Shown here piece after piece: positions 53,026 to 61,261 of a stretch of 64,000 bases of DNA. The stretch's first letter is position 1. Each line of letters starts with the position of its first letter. The stretch comes from Clostridium sp. CAG:609 (GTDB lineage: Bacteria > Bacillota_I > Bacilli_A > RF39 > UBA660). The translations under genes and the position numbers were made by a program. The stretch is from the NCBI GenBank assembly GCA_000438075.1, contig FR903540.1:1-64000 (forward strand), in the 5' to 3' direction. The notes beneath the pieces are model-generated. The model was not told where the DNA came from. It searched no databases and saw only the letters and a program-made list of their open reading frames with translations.

Positions 53026-53499
53026 GTGGTATATAATAATGATAATATAAGTAGTAAAGAAGTTACAGAACTTGTTGTAAGAGCTAAAGGGATTCTTATA
53101 AGTAATGGTTATCTTTTACTTGCTAATGAAGATGGAACACTACAATTTCCAGGGGGGCACTTAGAAGAAAACGAGACTTTGTAAGAATGTCTTCTGAGGA
53201 AATTACAAGAAGAAACGGGTATTAAACTGAAAGATATTAAATTAAAATCATTTATGAAAATAACTTATTATAATAAAAATTATCATAATAGTGTAAATAA
53301 TAGAAAGAATGATATTTATTATTATGTTATTAGAACTGTTGAAAAAGTTAATTTAAATAATATTAATTTAACTGATGGAGATATCGATGGTAATTTTACT
53401 GTAAGAGTGATTCCTTTAGATAATGTAAAACAAGTTTTAATTGATAGTATAAAAGATAATCCAATTAATGAAGTTATTGTTAAAGAGATGAATGCTTAG
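53026..53499 (+). pseudogene. Nudix hydrolase with in-frame stop in the catalytic box
   Basis: Reading from GTG 53026 gives ELVVRAKGILISNGYLLLANE, then FPGGHLEENETL, TAA at 53182-53184, and in the same frame ECLLRKLQEETGIKL and a full C-terminal domain to the TAG at 53497. The stop falls inside the Nudix box, and the expected REL is RKL. A 53254 ATG-initiated ORF is only the C-terminal half of this gene. No frameshift is needed, so one base change disabled it. Confidence 0.75.
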
Positions 53500-53567
53500 T
53501 TATTCAAAAGAGTAAGAAGCAATTTATAAAGAAAGTTATTAAATAAATATTAAGAAAGAAGTGTGTT

Positions 53568-54743
53568 ATGAAAGGTAATTTACAAGAAATATTTGAAAAA
53601 GAAAATCTAATTGTACCAGATTATAATAAATTAAATTTGGTTAATTTAGTACGTACTTTATATAATAGATATGATGCTAATTATGAAATAGATAAAAATA
53701 TGAAGTATATTGATAAGTTAATACCAAAGAGTAAGCATACATTGTTTATTTTAATTGATGGAATGGGTAGTAATTTGGTTGCATCACTTGATGATGAGAC
53801 AATAATAAAGAAAAATAAAATATGTGATATGTTAACTGTTAGTCCAAGTACTACTGGATGTGTTTTAACTTCTTTAGCAACTGGAGAATATCCGAATAAA
53901 CATGGTATTATTGGTTGGTATAGTCATAATAGAGAAAACAATATTGATTATTATCCATTGTTATTTGCAGATAGAAAAAATGAAAAAAGCTTAGAGTGTT
54001 ATGGTATTAAATCATCTGATATATTTAAATGTGAATCTATGTTAAATAAGTTAAAAAGGGTGTTATATCCAAAATATATTTGTGATAGTATTTATTCTAA
54101 GTTTGTTGCAGATGATTCAAAAAGAATTGGTTATGATGATTATGATGAAGTATCAATGATTATAAAAAAAATAACTAATAGTAATGAAGATACATTTACT
54201 TATCTTTATATACCTAATATAGATAATTTGGAACATGAAAATGGCGTTTATTCGGATATAGTTAAGGATGAAATGGGTAAGATTAATAATATGTTAAATA
54301 GTTTATCTGATATAAATGATTTAACTATTGTTATTACTGCAGATCATGGTCAAATTAATATAGACCATGATGTAATTATGGATTTTTCAAAGTATAAAAA
54401 TTACTTTTATGGATTACCGGGTATTGATTTTGCTACAGCTATATATTATGTAAAGAGTGAAATGAAAGAAAGTTTTGAGTACGTATTTAATAAAGATTTT
54501 AAAGATAGAATGTATTTATTTAAAACCGAAGAATTTTTAGAAAATAATATATTTGGTTTAGGTGATGCATCAAGTTATTTTAAAATTAATATGGGTGAAT
54601 ATGTAAGCATTTGTAAAAATGGTTATTGTTTTATAAATTCAGAAAATACATATGAGTATCTAGGGACTATTTTAGGCAATCACTCTGGATTTAGTAAAGA
54701 TGAAATGTTTATACCTTTAGTAGTTATTAATAATAAAAAGTAA
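53568..54743 (+). CDS. Alkaline phosphatase superfamily phosphodiesterase/pyrophosphatase
   Basis: 391 residues of the type I phosphodiesterase/nucleotide pyrophosphatase group. Metal and nucleophile motifs: FILIDGMGSN (Asp), TVSPSTTGCVLTSLATGEYP (Thr nucleophile region), PNIDNLEHENG and ITADHGQINI (Asp/His). No signal peptide, so cytosolic. Substrate not evident. AAAGAAGTGTG precedes the ATG. Located between the Nudix patch and an acyl-CoA synthetase-like gene, with a small XRE regulator on the other strand downstream. Confidence 0.88.
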   Translation: MKGNLQEIFEKENLIVPDYNKLNLVNLVRTLYNRYDANYEIDKNMKYIDKLIPKSKHTLFILIDGMGSNLVASLDDETIIKKNKICDMLTVSPSTTGCVLTSLATGEYPNKHGIIGWYSHNRENNIDYYPLLFADRKNEKSLECYGIKSSDIFKCESMLNKLKRVLYPKYICDSIYSKFVADDSKRIGYDDYDEVSMIIKKITNSNEDTFTYLYIPNIDNLEHENGVYSDIVKDEMGKINNMLNSLSDINDLTIVITADHGQINIDHDVIMDFSKYKNYFYGLPGIDFATAIYYVKSEMKESFEYVFNKDFKDRMYLFKTEEFLENNIFGLGDASSYFKINMGEYVSICKNGYCFINSENTYEYLGTILGNHSGFSKDEMFIPLVVINNKK

Positions 54744-54749
54744 AGAACG

Positions 54750-55004
54750 TTATTTATTCTTTACTTTTTCTATTTTTATTGTGTAACCAATTGGTCCAAG
54801 TATTTTAAGTAGACTTAATATTGATGGGGAAGATGTACCACATTCAATTCTAGCTATTTTTTCTCTAGATACTCCGGAATACTTGGAAAATAAATCTTGT
54901 GTTAAGTTATTTTCTTTTCTAAAACTTATGAATTCTTTTATAAATATTTCATTTAATTCTTCTGGGTTATAAGCTACTTCAATATAATTTTTATCATAAT
55001 CCAT
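54750..55004 (-). CDS. XRE family helix-turn-helix regulator
   Basis: 84 residues; HTH FRKENNLTQDLFSKYSGVSREKIARIECG (in two pieces at ~28-56) is of the Cro/C1 type, preceded by YNPEELNEIFIKEFI as in antitoxin-like XRE proteins of HigA/RelB2 type. No toxin gene is adjacent, so it is an orphan antitoxin or a local regulator. Its promoter lies between it and the acyl-CoA synthetase-like gene, which it could control. Confidence 0.85.
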   Translation of the reverse strand: MDYDKNYIEVAYNPEELNEIFIKEFISFRKENNLTQDLFSKYSGVSREKIARIECGTSSPSILSLLKILGPIGYTIKIEKVKNK

Positions 55005-55107
55005 ATGTTCTCACCAACTATATTGTATCAAATATGATACTAAAAGTCAATGAAACTATTGTAAATTAGTACGAAATTTTGTATAATTTTACTTAGGTGA
55101 AGGAAAT

Positions 55108-56826
55108 ATGGAAAAATTTTATGATTATTATACGAAAGAAATCAAAGAAGATTCATTACCTGTTGGAAATGAATATGACTTTCTACTTGAAAGAAACAAA
55201 AATTATATGAATAATGTTGCATTATCTTTTGATGCAAAAAAAATCACTTATGAAGAATTACATGAAAGAATCGATGAATTTGCTCGTGCACTATACAAAA
55301 GAGGTATAAGAAAGGGTACTTGTGTTGGTGCTGTTTTAGTTAATACACCAGAATCTGTATATTTATTGTATGCATTAAAAAAACTTGAAGCTCAAGTAGT
55401 GGGGCTTAGTCCTTTGAATAATGAATACAAAATGCAAAGAGATATTGAAATGACTAAACCTGAATTTATTATTTCTGTTGATATGATGTATGGAAATTTT
55501 AAAAATCCTGCTAGGAATTTAAATATTACTCCAATACTTTATTCTCCGCTTGAGTCATTAAATAAAAATGGTTTGAAATTTCTTTATAATGCTAAACAAT
55601 TTGTATCTGGAAATAAGATACTTAAAAAGAGTAGTAATTTAATGAATATTGTTAAAGATGGGAAAGATTTTGATGGAGTGGAATATCCTGAACATGTTAA
55701 AGGAAGTACTACAGATATTATGTTTACTGGTGGTTCTAGTGGTATTCATAAAGGTGTTGATTTAGATGGCGGTGCTTTAAATAGTGTTGTTAAAGCATTA
55801 GATTATGTTTTAGTATTAGAACCTGGTATGGTTCATTTAGGAAATATTCCTTTTGGCCATATGTGTTTTGGTAGATTAGTTCTTCATTACTGTTTATGTA
55901 AAAATTTGGAATATGCATTAACTTTAAAAGCTATGCCTGAAGATTTTTATAGTGAACTTGTTAGAACTCATGCTAATGGTGCTATGGGAGGTCCTGTTCA
56001 TTGGGAAATTTTAAGTCAAGATAAAAATTTAAAACCTTGGACATTACATAATTTAATTCAACCTTTATCTGGAGGAGAAATGTTTAAGCCTCAAAAATTA
56101 ATTGAAGCTAATAAAGCATTAGAATATGCTGGATGTATAACTCCAATTGGAAATGGTTTAGGTTTAACTGAAATGTGGGCACCTACTCATGTATGTATTG
56201 GAGGCAAAAATACTTCTGGTACTATAGGTTATCCAATTCCATTTGTTAATTCTAAAATTGTAGATCCTAAGACTTTTGAAGATTTACCTATTGAAACTCC
56301 AGGTGTATTACTTGTTAATGGTCCTGGAATGATGCTTAGATATCATGAAAACGAAGAAGAAACAAATGCTGTATTAGTATATGATGAAAATGGTGTTAAA
56401 TGGTATAATACAAAAGATGTTGCTGTTAAACATGAAAATGGTGAATATGAATTTATTGGTCGTCTTAAGAGAAATTTTGTTTCTGGTGTAGATAATATTT
56501 ATCCAGAACAAATTGAACAATTACTTCTTCAAATACCTGAAATTAGAGAAGTTTTAGTTACATCAATACCTGATGATAAAGAACAATTCTTACCTAGTTA
56601 TCATGTTAGTTTAAATGATTTTAATTGTGATAGAAAAGTATTAGAAAATAAAATATTTACATTAATTCAAAATACTTTAGGTACTAGTGCACTTCCTGGT
56701 TATATTGAATATTATGAAAATGCTTTACCAAGAACTGATAATGGTAAGTTAGATCCTAAGGCTATGGAAGAAAAAGATAAAGAAAGAATTGAAAATAATA
56801 ATTTAGTTAGAACTAGAGTTAGATAA
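55108..56826 (+). CDS. AMP-dependent acyl-CoA synthetase/ligase (ANL family)
   Basis: 572 residues. ANL motifs: ALSFDAKKITYEELHERI (start), the P-loop as MFTGGSSGIHKGV (usually TSGTTGxPKG), IGNGLGLTEMW (A5), DVAVKHENGEYEFIGRLKRNFV (A7-A8) and the catalytic Lys in RTDNGKLDPKA (A10). Forms an acyl adenylate and then probably a thioester with CoA or a carrier protein. AAGGAAAT precedes the ATG. A damaged second copy lies at 63118. Neighbouring genes do not reveal the acid substrate. Confidence 0.9.
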   Translation: MEKFYDYYTKEIKEDSLPVGNEYDFLLERNKNYMNNVALSFDAKKITYEELHERIDEFARALYKRGIRKGTCVGAVLVNTPESVYLLYALKKLEAQVVGLSPLNNEYKMQRDIEMTKPEFIISVDMMYGNFKNPARNLNITPILYSPLESLNKNGLKFLYNAKQFVSGNKILKKSSNLMNIVKDGKDFDGVEYPEHVKGSTTDIMFTGGSSGIHKGVDLDGGALNSVVKALDYVLVLEPGMVHLGNIPFGHMCFGRLVLHYCLCKNLEYALTLKAMPEDFYSELVRTHANGAMGGPVHWEILSQDKNLKPWTLHNLIQPLSGGEMFKPQKLIEANKALEYAGCITPIGNGLGLTEMWAPTHVCIGGKNTSGTIGYPIPFVNSKIVDPKTFEDLPIETPGVLLVNGPGMMLRYHENEEETNAVLVYDENGVKWYNTKDVAVKHENGEYEFIGRLKRNFVSGVDNIYPEQIEQLLLQIPEIREVLVTSIPDDKEQFLPSYHVSLNDFNCDRKVLENKIFTLIQNTLGTSALPGYIEYYENALPRTDNGKLDPKAMEEKDKERIENNNLVRTRVR

Positions 56827-56850
56827 GCTGCTTAATAGTAGCTTTTCTTG
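56826..56850 (+). terminator. Terminator after the acyl-CoA synthetase gene
   Basis: AGCTGCT and AGTAGCT (one G-U pair) around TAAT, followed by TTTTCTT. Confidence 0.65.
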
Positions 56851-56903
56851 CTCAAGTGAAATTTTAAATTGACCAAAACAGAAAAATTTAGTAGTATAGT
56901 GGT

Positions 56904-57072
56904 AATGAACGAGTAAATGGTCCAAAATAGTGTATTTATTTAACTTGTACACTATTAAAAATGTGGTAATTTTAGTTTTTCATTCCACGTCAAAAAGTGT
57001 CGAACACTATAATGTGAATGACTAAATGCACCATTTAAGATGCAATATTATGAATGATTAAATGTGCCATTT
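56904..57072. repeat. Three related 21-bp repeats at the IS30 end
   Basis: Units at about 56904-56924, 57016-57036 and 57052-57072 share the form GAATGA(C/T)TAAATGNNCCATTT; the last two match at 18 of 21 positions and are 36 bp apart. The last runs into the IS end. They look like left-over or tandem IS30-type ends. Otherwise 56851-57066 shows no gene. Confidence 0.55.
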
Positions 57073-58338
57073 TACCCATTCGATAATAATAAATAATCTA
57101 CGCCTAGGCTTTGTTATTTATTATTATCTTTATTGAATAAACTAGGTTTAAGTATGATATCTTCGGGTGAGATAAAGTAGAAACCTAGTTTTTTTATGTT
57201 TTCTTCTCTTATGTTTTCCTTCATTAGATTGTATGGTGTATTACCATTTAATTTTTCTCTTTTAGTATTATTAATATGATTCATCATTAAATAAATATCT
57301 TCTTTAGAATACTTATCTAAATCAGTACCTTGTTCAATATATCTTCTTATATATTCATGTGTTACTTCAATACTTCCTTTTTGGTCATTTCTTCTAGAAT
57401 CACAGAAAAACACTTTAGTTTTAACCACATCCGGACCATTATCTTCGATTAAGTCAGGGCTTTTAAATTCTTTACCGTTGTCAGTTAATATAACTGGAAA
57501 TATTTTGTGAAATGTTTCATATCCAAGTATTGCTTTAATTTCATTTATTTTTTGAGTAACCTCAGATATTGTTTGGCTTTCTAATTTACAAACAATCATA
57601 AAATTAAAAGGTATACAGTTTAAAGTTAGTAAAACAGAGTGTCCTTTTATACTCTCAACAGTATCCATTTCTACATAATACTTAATATTGTTAGCCATCT
57701 TATAGTTAAGAAAGTCTTGATATGTACGATTGATTCTGCATTCATTTTCTTTTTTTTCACTCTTATTTTTAGATACTTTTCTTTTTCTTTTGCGATATCT
57801 AACAATTCTAGGTAAATCAATATTTTTACAAGATAAATAACCTTTTTCTTGGTAGTAATATAAAGTTCTTTCGGTAATATTAAATTCTGGATGATCTGTT
57901 ACAATCATATAGAATGAATGCCCTTTATCAATTTCTTCTTTGATAATTTTATCCATTTTTCTAAATTCGTCATTTTCAAAATCAATACCTTGTCTAGATT
58001 CAACTAAAGTTTTATGGTAGTCGTTGTTAGCATTTTCTGCATAATAAAAATAATGATTTTTTTTACACTTATTTTTATTGGGACAACCATTATAGACGAA
58101 TGGAGCTTTCTCAGTTTTATTACATTTTACATTAAAATTATTAAATTGATTTCCTTTAATCAAAATTCTTCTTGATAATATTTCTATAGAAATAGTTGTA
58201 TGAGGTTTACCAATAATTTCACCAATTTTTCTTAGACTATTATTCTCATCAAGATTGCTTTCTATAATTATTCTTTGACTCAAATTTAAATGTTTTTCCA
58301 TTTTAAAAATCTTCTTTCATATAAATGGGTAAAACTGC
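57067..58338. mobile_element. IS30-like insertion sequence
   Basis: About 1.27 kb with one transposase gene. Terminal inverted repeats: GCCATTTTACCCATT at 57067-57081 and its complement AATGGGTAAAACTGC at 58324-58338, matching at 13 of 15 positions. A clear target-site duplication was not found. It lies between the acyl-CoA synthetase gene and the Rel region. Confidence 0.75.
57114..58301 (-). CDS. IS30 family transposase
   Basis: 395 residues, full length. N-terminal HTH (LSQRIIIESNLDENNSLRKIGEIIGKPHTT in parts) fits IS30, followed by a Cys-containing segment (CPNKNKCKKN). The DDE core has YYVEMDTVESI (Asp), PVILTDNGKEF (Asp) and DQKGSIEVTHEYIRRY (Glu), in place of the usual KGSNENTNG. The ORF is intact with no frameshift, so the element may be mobile. 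GAAAGAAG lies before the ATG on the minus strand. Confidence 0.9.
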   Translation of the reverse strand: MEKHLNLSQRIIIESNLDENNSLRKIGEIIGKPHTTISIEILSRRILIKGNQFNNFNVKCNKTEKAPFVYNGCPNKNKCKKNHYFYYAENANNDYHKTLVESRQGIDFENDEFRKMDKIIKEEIDKGHSFYMIVTDHPEFNITERTLYYYQEKGYLSCKNIDLPRIVRYRKRKRKVSKNKSEKKENECRINRTYQDFLNYKMANNIKYYVEMDTVESIKGHSVLLTLNCIPFNFMIVCKLESQTISEVTQKINEIKAILGYETFHKIFPVILTDNGKEFKSPDLIEDNGPDVVKTKVFFCDSRRNDQKGSIEVTHEYIRRYIEQGTDLDKYSKEDIYLMMNHINNTKREKLNGNTPYNLMKENIREENIKKLGFYFISPEDIILKPSLFNKDNNK

Positions 58339-58467
58339 GATTTATATTATATAATTTTTTACTAAAATTTCAAGTGTGATAATTGAAATACTAAATACTC
58401 CAGTATTAATTATTGCGGTTCATTTAAAATTTCATTTGAATTTTATCATTTTTTACTTAAAGGGTAC

Positions 58468-58495
58468 TTGACAACTATAAAATTTATGGTAGAAT
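58468..58495 (+). promoter_or_regulatory. Promoter for the Cys-rich small ORF and rel
   Basis: Consensus TTGACA, 16 bases, TAGAAT; the small ORF starts 32 bases downstream. 58339-58467 shows no gene. Confidence 0.75.
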
Positions 58496-58526
58496 TAGTA
58501 TTAAATTATTTTTAAAGGAGAAAGCT

Positions 58527-58649
58527 ATGGAATTAGTAAAAGATTATAATATTGTTACTAAATTAAAAAATAAAAAAAGACACTTTAATAGTGTGTTTTG
58601 TTCATGCTTTCATTGTGTTAAAAATATTGGGTTTAAAGCCGGTCAATAG
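58527..58649 (+). CDS. 40-residue Cys-rich small protein or leader peptide
   Basis: AAAGGAG sits nine bases before the ATG. The product starts MELVKDYNIVTKLKNKKRHF, then NSVFCSCFHCVKN with three Cys and a His in five residues, and ends NIGFKAGQ. The stop codon lies inside a strong terminator stem that stands between this ORF and rel. Either a free-standing small protein (metal or redox binding by CxCxxC-like spacing) or a leader peptide whose translation could govern readthrough into rel. No family recognised. Confidence 0.6.
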   Translation: MELVKDYNIVTKLKNKKRHFNSVFCSCFHCVKNIGFKAGQ

Positions 58650-58677
58650 AAACATTATGTTTTTGTGACCGGTTTTT
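58639..58677 (+). terminator. Terminator/attenuator ahead of rel
   Basis: CCGGTCA and TGACCGG (7 bp), with an inner AAACAT/ATGTTT pairing, then T5. It begins within the last codons of the small ORF and ends 16 bases before the rel ATG, so rel either has a promoter outside view or depends on readthrough. Confidence 0.8.
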
Positions 58678-58692
58678 GTTTGGGGAGGAGTT

Positions 58693-60132
58693 ATGAATTT
58701 AGAAGATTTAATTGACTTAGTATCATCATATGATAAAGATAGTGTTGATATTATTGAAAAAGCTTATTATTATGCAGAAAATTTACATGATGGTCAATTT
58801 AGACAAAGTGGGGAAGCTTATATTAGTCATCCACTTAATGTAGCATATATATTAGCACAAATGCATGCTGATTGCGATACTATTTGTGCTGGACTTTTAC
58901 ACGATACATTAGAAGATACTAATATTACAAAAGAAGATATATCACATGAATTTAATCAAAGTATTGCTTTATTAGTTGATGGAGTAACAAAATTATCTAA
59001 AATGAATTTTTCATCTAAGCAAGATCAAAATTTTGCTAATACTAGAAAAATAATTACTGGTATTACTGAAGATGTAAGAATTATAATTATTAAACTTGCT
59101 GATAGACTTCATAATATGAGAACATTGGAGTTTAAATCAGAATTTAAACAAAAAGAGAATGCCTTAGAGACAATGGAAATATTTGTACCTCTTGCATATT
59201 ATATTGGAGCTTATAGAATAAAATCAGAGTTAGAAGATCTGTCACTAAAATATTTGAAGCCTGATCAATATAAAGATTTAGAGAATAGAAAATTAAAAAT
59301 TGAAGAAGATTGTAAAGATTGTTTATATGAAATGTATTATAAAATAAAGTCAATTTTAAATGAAAAAAACATTCCAAATGAGATGAAAATAAGAACTAAA
59401 AATATTTATGGAATTTATAAAAAGATTTTATTAGGTCAAAAGATATGTGATATTCATGATTTACTTGCTTTGAAAATAATGGTATCTGAAATAAATGAAT
59501 GTTATTACGCTTTAGGTCTTATTCATAAAGAGTATCATCCGATTAATGATAAATTTAAAGATTATATTTGTAATCCTAAGACAAATATGTATCAAAGTTT
59601 ACATACTACTGTTTTTGGCCCGAATGATAAAATTGTTCAAACACAAATTAGAACATTTGATATGGATAAAGTTGATTCTTTTGGATTAACTGCTTATTGG
59701 GATATCAAAAGAGGGAATGCAAGATTTGATATGCAAGATGATTTAAAGAAAAAGTATCAATTTTTTAAGTCATTAGTGGAAATAAATTCTATGTTTGGGG
59801 ATAATCAAGAATTTGTTTCACAAGTAAAGCATGAGATATTCTCTGATAAGGTTTATGTATATACGCCGAAAGGAGATATTATAGAATTACCTAAAGGTTC
59901 AACACCAATAGATTTTGCTTATAAAATACATACTGATGTTGGAAATACTATGGTATATGCTGTGGTTAATGATGAATTTGTATCAGTGGATTATGTACTT
60001 AAAAATAAAGATAGAGTACGAATTATTACTGATAGTTTATCATTTGGACCTAGAAAGGAGTGGTTAGATGTAGCAAAGACAAGTTTAGCAAAAAAAAGAA
60101 TAAAAGAGTTTGGGAAGGAAGGAAAATATTAG
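58693..60132 (+). CDS. RelA/SpoT homologue: (p)ppGpp hydrolase with degraded synthetase, short form
   Basis: 479 residues against ~730 for typical Rel. HD hydrolase (~30-170) is intact: RQSGEAYISHP, GLLHDTLEDT, KLADRLHNMRTL. The synthetase region (~215-345) keeps RTKNIYGIYKK, YQSLHTTV and IHDLLALK but differs at key sites: S to G in RxKxxxS, R to K in the AVR segment, RFKDY to KFKDY, and the catalytic Glu of EVQIRT is Gln (QTQIRT). A TGS domain (KVYVYTPKGDIIELPKGST) follows; the ZFD/ACT regulatory part is absent. Predicted to degrade, not make, (p)ppGpp. It overlaps no gene but is followed at five bases by the nucleotidyltransferase. Confidence 0.9.
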   Translation: MNLEDLIDLVSSYDKDSVDIIEKAYYYAENLHDGQFRQSGEAYISHPLNVAYILAQMHADCDTICAGLLHDTLEDTNITKEDISHEFNQSIALLVDGVTKLSKMNFSSKQDQNFANTRKIITGITEDVRIIIIKLADRLHNMRTLEFKSEFKQKENALETMEIFVPLAYYIGAYRIKSELEDLSLKYLKPDQYKDLENRKLKIEEDCKDCLYEMYYKIKSILNEKNIPNEMKIRTKNIYGIYKKILLGQKICDIHDLLALKIMVSEINECYYALGLIHKEYHPINDKFKDYICNPKTNMYQSLHTTVFGPNDKIVQTQIRTFDMDKVDSFGLTAYWDIKRGNARFDMQDDLKKKYQFFKSLVEINSMFGDNQEFVSQVKHEIFSDKVYVYTPKGDIIELPKGSTPIDFAYKIHTDVGNTMVYAVVNDEFVSVDYVLKNKDRVRIITDSLSFGPRKEWLDVAKTSLAKKRIKEFGKEGKY

Positions 60133-60136
60133 TATA

Positions 60137-61261
60137 ATGATTAAAAATAAAATATATGAAAGTGTTAAAAACAACAATTTAATTATAAAAATAACTAATG
60201 ATGAATATGTTCAAATTAATTTATTAATTAATAAATTGAAACATGAATATAATCTACAATTAGATTATATTCAAAAAAACAAAAAAAATTTTGATAAAAT
60301 TTTATTACATAATCAATTAGTAAAAACAACAATTAAAGAAGTTATTGATCATTTTAGCGTAATAAAAAAATATAATGTTTGTGTTTTTGTTACTGGTAGT
60401 TTTGCAAGATGCACTAATAAGTTTAATAGTGATTTAGATTTGCATTTTTGCTATAAAAATATTTATAAAAATATTTTGTTTAAATATGAAGAAATGATAT
60501 ATTATATTTTATTTTCAATATTTAATATTAATAGAGAAAAAGTCCATAATATGATATTGTCTAGATATGAAAATAAAAAAATAGTTCGAATTATGTCTAT
60601 TGTTGATAATAATGATTTGATGATTATTTTAAAAAATGATGATAATGAAATTTCTTATAAAATAAATGGTAAACAAAAAAGAAGAATATATTCTCAATAT
60701 CTTAATAAGAAAGATATTAAAACAATGTATAAATATTTAAGAAATGAATTGTTAACTTATAATAGGGAATGGGTGCATACTTTTTATGTTTTCTCTAATG
60801 ATTGGTTATTTACAAAATATTATAAGAAATTATTAATTATTGAAGATAAAAATAAGAGCATAGACAAAATTAATAAAAGAAAAGAAGATATAGTAACACA
60901 AATTGAATTTATAAATAGTATGATTAATACAATTGATAAAGAGAATATATGTGATTTTAAAAAAATGTTTCAAATGGAAGAATTTAAGTTATTATATAAT
61001 TATATATCATATAGACGAGATTTATATTTATTATATAATAAAAAATGGGATATGATAGATTTTTCTAATATTGATAACTATTTAAATAATGATATTGTTT
61101 TCCCTTATATAAAGGATTATATGTATTCATTATTTAATTTAGTAGAGTCTTTTAAAAATGAATATAGTATTCATAAAAGCGGTTATATAAATAAGGAATG
61201 TTATGATTTACAAATTATTAAATTATTAAGATTAAACAGTTTAATAGGAGGTGTTTTATGA
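60137..61261 (+). CDS. Nucleotidyltransferase-domain protein
   Basis: 374 residues from ATG 60137 (GGAAGGAAGG upstream; the in-frame 60110 start lies inside rel). A polymerase beta-type core has FVTGSFARCTNKFNSDLDLHF (~95-115): GSxxR then the SDxD metal pair. Preceding helices and a helical, Lys/Ile/Tyr-rich C-terminal half follow. It lacks the AbiEii or CCA-enzyme motifs. May transfer NMP to a protein, RNA or small molecule. The ATG of the aaRS-like gene overlaps its last four bases, so the two products are made together. Very AT-rich. Confidence 0.75.
   Translation: MIKNKIYESVKNNNLIIKITNDEYVQINLLINKLKHEYNLQLDYIQKNKKNFDKILLHNQLVKTTIKEVIDHFSVIKKYNVCVFVTGSFARCTNKFNSDLDLHFCYKNIYKNILFKYEEMIYYILFSIFNINREKVHNMILSRYENKKIVRIMSIVDNNDLMIILKNDDNEISYKINGKQKRRIYSQYLNKKDIKTMYKYLRNELLTYNREWVHTFYVFSNDWLFTKYYKKLLIIEDKNKSIDKINKRKEDIVTQIEFINSMINTIDKENICDFKKMFQMEEFKLLYNYISYRRDLYLLYNKKWDMIDFSNIDNYLNNDIVFPYIKDYMYSLFNLVESFKNEYSIHKSGYINKECYDLQIIKLLRLNSLIGGVL

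Noticed and set aside
53254..53499. 81-codon ORF as an independent gene
   Set aside because: It is the C-terminal half of the Nudix pseudogene read from an internal ATG; the preceding in-frame sequence carries the Nudix box interrupted by TAA.
54750..55004. XRE protein as half of a HigBA-type toxin-antitoxin module
   Set aside because: No small toxin-like ORF lies on either side in the same direction; it is kept as an orphan regulator.
58693..60132. Rel region as a toxSAS toxin-antitoxin system
   Set aside because: ToxSAS toxins are small synthetases paired with separate hydrolase antitoxins; here the hydrolase is fused and intact, the synthetase motifs are altered and a TGS domain follows.
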